Shown here piece after piece: positions 29,501 to 33,800 of a stretch of DNA of 33,800 bases. The notes beneath the pieces were generated by a model. That model was not told the origin of the DNA, did not search any database, and saw only the letters and a list, made by a program, of their open reading frames with translations. Every line of letters starts with the position of its first letter. Positions within the stretch are counted from its first letter, which is position 1. Origin of the DNA: a virus; the IMG/VR virus record IMGVR_UViG_3300020459_000042, positions 1 through 33,800 of that record; one strand, given 5' to 3'. The position numbers and the translations under genes were made by a program.

Positions 29501-32500
29501 GAGATATAGTTAACGCTAAAATTACTGCTGGTGTTATCACATCTATAGTTGGTACTTATGGTACTATTACGACTCTTGATGTAGAGACATTAGATGCTCA
29601 ATCATTAAGCATTACTGGTGTTGCTGCTACTGATATCGTTGGTACTGCTGCGTCAATCACAACGATTGATGTCACCAACATGGATGTCAATGATGTTAAG
29701 GTACTTGCTGGTTTAGCAACTGACTTTGCGATTACTAACCTTGTAACTCAGGTTGGTATTGCTACATCTGCATTCATAACATCTGGTTTTATGACATCAC
29801 TATACGACTCCACTGGAGTTGTTGGTGTTAATACTCAGCATGTATTAAGTACTAATACTGATGGTACTATCACTTGGCGTGAACCTGCTCAAGTTGGTAT
29901 TGCTACTGTTAACCCTGCTGATGATGTATGGTTTGTTGACACACATGGTGTTGATGCTTATGATGCGTCTCGTGGTCGTACTGTTGATAGACCTTTCAGA
30001 TCGATTAGATACGCTTTATCAAGAATTTCTAATAGGTATGAGCATACCTACAATGGTGGTACTGCTACAAACGCAGTTAATGTTCAAAGTGGTGCTGAGT
30101 CAGGTAATCAAAAATCTCCTAATGGAGCAACTTATAATGAGCAAACTGGAGAGTTAACTCTAGCATTTGGATCTGCTCACGGATTATCAACGAACGATAC
30201 AATTACTCTTGATAACAATTCATTATCATTCACCTGTACGATGGATGGTAATACTGCAAGTAAGACTTATCCTCGTGCTGGTAGTGATCCTATTGCTGGT
30301 GTAACAACTGCTGTTACAGTACTTGATTCAACTTCATTTAGAATTAATGTTAATGTCTCTCCTACAATCATAGGTGTTAATGAAACATTGAATATTGGTG
30401 GTGGTGTTTATGAAGAATCATTCCCATTATATGTTCCTGCAGGATTAACTGTTAAAGGTAACGGTCTTCGTGCTACTAAGATTGTTCCAACAAGTGCTAC
30501 TAAGCAAAAGGATTGTTTCCTACTTAATGATAGAACAGTCGTTGAAGACTTAACTATCGCTGACATGTTCTTCAACACATCAGCAAATGAAGGATACGCA
30601 TTTAAGTATGAACCTGGTATTGCAATTACTACTAGATCACCTTATGTACAGCGTATAACTGTATTAAACAAAGGTACTAATCAAACTGCAGATGATTTAT
30701 ACGGATTTAACAGTGCTGATGCAGCTCCATCTTCTTACATAGCTGGTGCTGGTGCATATATCGATGGTTCTCAGGTTCAAGAAGGATCTATTGAAGCAGC
30801 AATGTTATTCAATGAAGCAACCTTCATTGTACCTAATGCTAAAGGTCTAGTAATGACCAACGGAGCTCGTGTTGAGTTCCTTAACTGTTTCACATACTTT
30901 GCTTCTGAAGGTATTAGAGGTGAATCTGGTACACTCGGTATTGCATCTGCTGGTAAGACAAGATTAAGATTAACTGGTATTACTACAACATCAATGCTAG
31001 GCATTGGTAATACAATTACTTACTATGACACTGATGGTGTTACTGGATTAGGTACTGCTGTTGTAGCTAACTACGATGGTACATATCTTGATGTAAGTGG
31101 TAAGCAACTTGGATTTGAAATTCTTCAAAATAGAACTGCTAAAACACTTACATTTAATGGTAATGCACAATTAGATACCAGTGTTAAGAAGTTTGGTAGT
31201 GCGTCACTTAAATTAGATGGTACTAACGATTCTGTTAGTGCAGCATCTCACGATCAGTTTGGATTTGGTACAGGAGAATTTGCTGTTGGTTTCTGGGTTT
31301 ACAGAAACACTACTGGATTAACTAGTGCTACTGCTATTGACTTTAGGGATTCAGGAACTGATGCAAGTGGTTTAAGTATTGCCTTCAGAGGTAATGAATA
31401 TGATGTTCGTGTTGGAAACACTACAGCATTATCGGCTACTAGTGCAGGTATTACAACTGGTGCATGGCATCACATTGCTGTTGCTAAGTTAGGTACAAAA
31501 TTAATAGCATATTCTAATGGTGCTAAGAGAGCTGAAGCAACATCATATACTACTGATCTTGGTACACAAAAACCTATTGTAATTGGTGCTGACTTTGATG
31601 GTGCTGCTAATGCACATACAGGTTGGATAGATGATGTATTTGTTCAGAAAGGATTGCATTCATTCCCAGATGGTGCATATACTTATGGTAATAGTGCTGA
31701 GGCTGCTGGTAATAGAAAGACTTCATTACTAGTTAACTTTAACGGAACTAACGGTGTCTCAACTGCTACTGATAATACAGTAGTTACTCAGGACATCAGA
31801 ATTACTCAACCTAACAGTGGAGTAGGAACTGCTACTAGGATAACCTTAGCAGATTACAGTCAGTTTGGTGCTGACATGCGTTCTGTGGGTTGTGCTGTTG
31901 AGTACGGTCAGAAGGGTGTTGTTGCTGATGGTGATGGTGTAACACTAAGATGTTTTGCACTTAATTTCAACCATGTTGGTGCTGGTGGAAATATTAATAA
32001 CGATCCTAACACAGCAATCCAAGCAAACGAAGTCACTCAAGTTAATAACGGTGACATATCATTCGTTAGTATTGATCAGAAAGGAGACTTTAGAGTTGGT
32101 GATGCATTCTATGTTGACCAAGAAAATGGTACAGTTGCATTCTCTCAACAGGTAACAAGTTTACAGGCTTTATCTAATCTAACTATCTCAGATTCTTCTG
32201 GTAATAGTAGTCAGGTAACACCTACTAGTGGTACATTTGGTAATATCCAGATTGCTGGTAATAATATTGAATCAACCTCAGGTGATATTAATATTGACCC
32301 TGCTGGTGCTGGTGATGTTAATATTACTGGTGATGTCAATGTCTTAGGTATCTTAACTGCTACAACTATTCAACTGGATGCATTCCAGAAGGGTGATACA
32401 TCTATTGCTTTAACTGATAGTGGTAGTGATGGTACTATTGTAGCTAGCACTGAGAATGTAGAAGCATGGCGTGTTGACGCTAACCAGAAAGTTGGTATTC

Positions 32501-33741
32501 GTACTGACTCACCTAGAGATAGATTAGATGTTTTAGACACTGCTAGATTTGAAAGAATCAACGCTACAGGCGTTGTAACAGTTAGTAGTAGTGCAGATGT
32601 TAATAACCTTGATGTAGTAGATGCTAGGATCGCTACAGGTCTTGCTACAGCATTCACAGTTGGTCAGACTGTTGGTGATGGATCATTAACAATTAATGCT
32701 CCTGTTGGACTTAACAGTCACACAGATCTCCCAGATAATGTTAAGGTAAGAATTGGTTCAGATGATGACTTAACTGTTGAACATGTTGATACAGATGGAT
32801 TTGCTAACAGAGGTCATACAGTCCTCTCTCATGCAAATGGTAATGCAACATATAGCAGACTTCAAATAAGAAGTGATTACTTTAGTGTACAGACTGCTGC
32901 TGGTAGCAGCGACTTCTTAACTGTCGATAATAAGACACTTAAGTTAATGTATGCTGATAGTTCAGCTTCTGGTATCGGTGATAGATTGATTGTTAGAGCA
33001 TCTGGTTCAGAGATGCTTGGTATTGTTACCTTTAAGGATAACGGTGTTTATAAAGGTGAAGTTGCAATTGGTTCTTCTATAACAGCAACTGCTGGTGTAG
33101 TAACTGCTAATGCAGTTGACCTTGCTGATGCTGATATTCTTGACGCTAAGATCACTGCTGGTTTAGCAACTGATTTTGCAATAACTAATGCCAGAATTCA
33201 AACTGGTATTGCTACTGAAATGACCTTCGCTGGTTTTTCAACTTTCGTTGGTATAGCAACATTCCAAGATGATATCTTTATCGCTGGTAACTTAAATGTT
33301 ATTGGTGATGTTGTTTATGATGAAGTTAATGGTAGAAACATTAATGTAACTGGAATTAGTACTTTTAATGAAGTTATTATTACTGGTGTAGCTACAGTTT
33401 CTAACATAAAAATTGGTGCTGGTAGTTCTGCTACTAAGATTGAAACTAATAGTGGAGAGTTAGTTCTAGATTCTGCTGCTGGTCAAGTTACTATTCAAGA
33501 CAATGTACATGTCGTAGGATATGCTACATTTAAACAAGGATTATACTATCGCTCAGATCAAGGGGGAAGCACAGGTATAGGATATAGTGGTCCTAACGGT
33601 GTTGCTTACTTTGAAGATGATGGTAGGTTGGTAAGTACAGCAAGCACAGTTGGATTCCTAACTACTTCTAACTATGTAATGACTACAAACGCTTCTGGAG
33701 TTCCGCAATGGACTAACTCCATCGATGGAGGATTCTTCTAA
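26551..33741 (+). CDS. 2396-residue modular tail-fibre-like protein
   Basis: Order of modules: N-terminal SATILLKRTKG and FGELVYTYD (1-30); GNLDVTGDLTYDEVN bead near 125; NIAIG/AG repeats (about 224-306 and 446-519) split by an unmatched insert; a VGVGTTTP..LLDVDGD motif (about 534-552); a 60-residue-period repeat array (about 627-1047) interrupted by an IIPD-type bead (SFIPDDDDTYNLG near 842); a parallel beta-helix start DVWFVDTHG...PFRSIRYAL (about 1125-1160); a TFTC/YPR unit (about 1195-1270); FPLYVPAGLTVKGNGLRATKI; a LamG-like sandwich (about 1530-1735); DGDGVTLRCF (about 1792); VGIRTDSPRDRLDVLD (about 1981); and a second YDEVN bead before ASGVPQWTNSIDGGFF. No S74 chaperone domain is visible. 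Probably a trimeric fibre contacting the host; the receptor is unknown. Confidence 0.85.
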   Translation: MSATILLKRTKGTSPPTAAPVGTGVSFGELVYTYDITNVGAGKSYKKLYIGHPDGNTNAPIAIGGEYYTDMLPENPADFGKPTGSKAVILNPSGQINTWSVATDLLVGAAATVSGNLSVAGNLDVTGDLTYDEVNARNWNITGVGTIPTLYVTDITDTLNLQSKVGIISALAGVGATYNDFNSTSAQFEQINVSHASTTKNLTVTGIATIEDNVDFRTQLIRIGREAGELETDGTDRQGFFIGNWAGQQAGLGNNTKRNIAIGHSAFQKGGKTKAESNLFLGHFAGQEAEGSHNIYIGDKVGQDLGSQSVITYGETGNASTISFSDGSSLGNDPYAYRVYGTTDNFSNLQGGDWAFEISQLGDLGTINSAVTGNLSFNIGTCTNAHLGKLIGQQFKVKGQDNFALLTDNNDAIYLSGGSIGLTDTYGFIVVRSGITTNSGKEDHDQNIGIGREALWGAGISTNQSNNIAIGAFALYNVYGSDNVAIGNSAGANNTGSNNVIIGKGQDVRYPDQDDQLVIGSGDVKWVSGNSDGWVGVGTTTPTALLDVDGDVNITGVATVPQLDVNNLGIEDIKITAGLATDLAVTNLVNSVGIITNAYIDVGVVTSLVGTYATITVFDTETADLRDVKITAGIITDIVGTAATITTIDATVTDIIHGNIVAGVITSITGIYATITNFDTELADLKDVKITSGIITDIVGTAATITTIDATEGDIVNAKITAGIITSQVGTYATITVFDTETADLRDVKITAGIITDIVGTAATITTIDATEGDIVNAKITAGVVTSLVGTYSTIQDVNITHDFRVGGASTFVGNVTFQGGVIGLGDSTSDAIVFNADIDSSFIPDDDDTYNLGAATQQWKDLHIDGTAYIDDLSVDSTVGVYATITTFDTETADLKDVKITSGIITDIVGTAATITTIDATEGDIVNAKITAGVVTSIVGTYATITNFDTETADLKDVKITAGIITDIVGTAASITTIDVTEGDIVNAKITAGVITSIVGTYGTITTLDVETLDAQSLSITGVAATDIVGTAASITTIDVTNMDVNDVKVLAGLATDFAITNLVTQVGIATSAFITSGFMTSLYDSTGVVGVNTQHVLSTNTDGTITWREPAQVGIATVNPADDVWFVDTHGVDAYDASRGRTVDRPFRSIRYALSRISNRYEHTYNGGTATNAVNVQSGAESGNQKSPNGATYNEQTGELTLAFGSAHGLSTNDTITLDNNSLSFTCTMDGNTASKTYPRAGSDPIAGVTTAVTVLDSTSFRINVNVSPTIIGVNETLNIGGGVYEESFPLYVPAGLTVKGNGLRATKIVPTSATKQKDCFLLNDRTVVEDLTIADMFFNTSANEGYAFKYEPGIAITTRSPYVQRITVLNKGTNQTADDLYGFNSADAAPSSYIAGAGAYIDGSQVQEGSIEAAMLFNEATFIVPNAKGLVMTNGARVEFLNCFTYFASEGIRGESGTLGIASAGKTRLRLTGITTTSMLGIGNTITYYDTDGVTGLGTAVVANYDGTYLDVSGKQLGFEILQNRTAKTLTFNGNAQLDTSVKKFGSASLKLDGTNDSVSAASHDQFGFGTGEFAVGFWVYRNTTGLTSATAIDFRDSGTDASGLSIAFRGNEYDVRVGNTTALSATSAGITTGAWHHIAVAKLGTKLIAYSNGAKRAEATSYTTDLGTQKPIVIGADFDGAANAHTGWIDDVFVQKGLHSFPDGAYTYGNSAEAAGNRKTSLLVNFNGTNGVSTATDNTVVTQDIRITQPNSGVGTATRITLADYSQFGADMRSVGCAVEYGQKGVVADGDGVTLRCFALNFNHVGAGGNINNDPNTAIQANEVTQVNNGDISFVSIDQKGDFRVGDAFYVDQENGTVAFSQQVTSLQALSNLTISDSSGNSSQVTPTSGTFGNIQIAGNNIESTSGDINIDPAGAGDVNITGDVNVLGILTATTIQLDAFQKGDTSIALTDSGSDGTIVASTENVEAWRVDANQKVGIRTDSPRDRLDVLDTARFERINATGVVTVSSSADVNNLDVVDARIATGLATAFTVGQTVGDGSLTINAPVGLNSHTDLPDNVKVRIGSDDDLTVEHVDTDGFANRGHTVLSHANGNATYSRLQIRSDYFSVQTAAGSSDFLTVDNKTLKLMYADSSASGIGDRLIVRASGSEMLGIVTFKDNGVYKGEVAIGSSITATAGVVTANAVDLADADILDAKITAGLATDFAITNARIQTGIATEMTFAGFSTFVGIATFQDDIFIAGNLNVIGDVVYDEVNGRNINVTGISTFNEVIITGVATVSNIKIGAGSSATKIETNSGELVLDSAAGQVTIQDNVHVVGYATFKQGLYYRSDQGGSTGIGYSGPNGVAYFEDDGRLVSTASTVGFLTTSNYVMTTNASGVPQWTNSIDGGFF
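28429..29691 (+). repeat. 180-base coding repeat array in the fibre gene (two 90-base half units)
   Basis: DVK codons begin at 28429, 28609, 28789 and again at 29242 and 29422, exactly 180 bases apart inside each cluster; a degenerate unit starts at 29602. Each 60-residue period has two related halves, DVKITAGIITDIVGTAATIT and NAKITAGVVTSxVGTYATIT. A different module interrupts the array at about 28945-29180. Copies differ mainly at synonymous sites. Confidence 0.9.
30133..30360 (+). repeat. TFTC/YPR module shared with the giant gp7-position gene
   Basis: Residues about 1195-1270 of the fibre protein read YNEQTGELTLAFGSAHGLST, then SLSFTCTMDGNTASKTYPR and SFRINVN. The module order and key residues match the array at 13606-14440, while the DNA is divergent. 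It sits between the PFRSIRYALSRI strand and the NETLNIGGGVYEESFPL strand of the beta-helix region. Confidence 0.75.
33727..33731 (+). promoter_or_regulatory. Shine-Dalgarno GGAGG for the gp13-like gene, inside the fibre gene end
   Basis: GGAGG lies nine bases before the ATG at 33741 and encodes the Gly-Gly of the terminal IDGGFF. Context and spacing repeat those at 26537-26551. Confidence 0.8.
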
Positions 33742-33800
33742 TGGCAAAACCAAATAGTAGGGCAACATTACAAGATTATTGTTTAAGACAATTAGGTGCT
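33741..33800 (+). CDS. Probable neck protein gp13, first 20 residues only
   Basis: The ATG overlaps the TAA of the fibre gene by one base. The visible start MAKPNSRATLQDYCLRQLGA fits the (Y/F)C(L/K)RxLG beginning I recall for gp13 neck proteins and related head-tail proteins of T4-like phages. T4 places gene 13 after the fibre and whisker genes, which agrees. The rest lies beyond the window, so the identity is tentative. Confidence 0.55.
   Translation, partial: MAKPNSRATLQDYCLRQLGA

Noticed and set aside
28429-29691. Regular 180-base spacing resembling a CRISPR or satellite array
   Set aside because: The repeats lie in frame in one long coding sequence, the period is a multiple of three, copies differ at synonymous sites, and there are no unique spacers between short identical repeats.
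26551-33741. Variable region of a diversity-generating retroelement in the fibre gene
   Set aside because: No reverse transcriptase or template repeat was seen in the window, and repeat differences are mostly synonymous rather than clustered adenine-site replacements.

Overview
The window is a continuous, entirely plus-strand stretch of the structural (late) region of a marine T4-like myovirus. The evidence is the gene order gp25, gp6, a giant protein in the gp7 position, gp8, a giant protein beginning with a DUF4815-type N-terminus, a fibre module, and a gp13-like neck protein start. Two exact T4-type late promoter boxes (TATAAATA) also occur. AT-rich composition and protein features that I recognise from memory as typical of marine cyanophages (GxGY beads, GIGTT turns, 'TFTC...YPR..DP' repeats, a degenerate YHYH domain) point to a cyanophage-like virus (Kyanoviridae or relatives). 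A Pelagibacter myovirus or an uncultured relative cannot be excluded from sequence alone. No host gene, tRNA, transposon, integrase, CRISPR array or reverse transcriptase was noticed.

Layout. Positions 1-772 hold the 3' part of a glycosyltransferase-like gene, a 38-residue basic protein and a probable terminator. Positions 777-1046 encode an unrecognised acidic 89-residue protein. A late promoter at 1066-1073 then starts the baseplate run: gp25 (1099-1494), gp6 (1499-3418) and a 4407-residue protein (3424-16647) that alone fills about 39% of the window. A second late promoter (16643-16650) overlaps the stop codon of that giant gene and serves gp8 (16685-18262) and a 2441-residue structural protein (18267-25592).

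Downstream comes a tightly coupled cassette. It has two tiny coiled-coil proteins (25589-25971), an Ig-like 113-residue virion protein, a glycine-rich 72-residue protein, a 2396-residue fibre-like protein (26551-33741) and the first 20 codons of a gp13-like neck protein. Stop/start overlaps (TAATG or ATGA) link most of these genes, with one 20-nt break before 25992.

How the parts work together. gp25, gp6, the gp7-position giant and gp8 should form the baseplate wedge. The DUF4815-type giant sits where T4 carries gp9/gp10 and probably forms the wedge periphery and fibre attachment. The Ig-like, glycine-rich and 2396-residue proteins look like the fibre or receptor-contact module. The three giant genes together cover about 82% of the window and are mosaics of short repeated protein modules. 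Several of these modules recur in different genes, and one type also enlarges gp8. The most unusual observations are this shared module set, a C-terminal IDGG motif whose codons form the Shine-Dalgarno sequence of the next gene at identical spacing in two places, a long perfect-core hairpin inside a 65-residue gene, and two small coiled-coil proteins placed like fibre chaperones. I did not find a clear defence, regulatory or enzymatic system that is unknown to phage biology.
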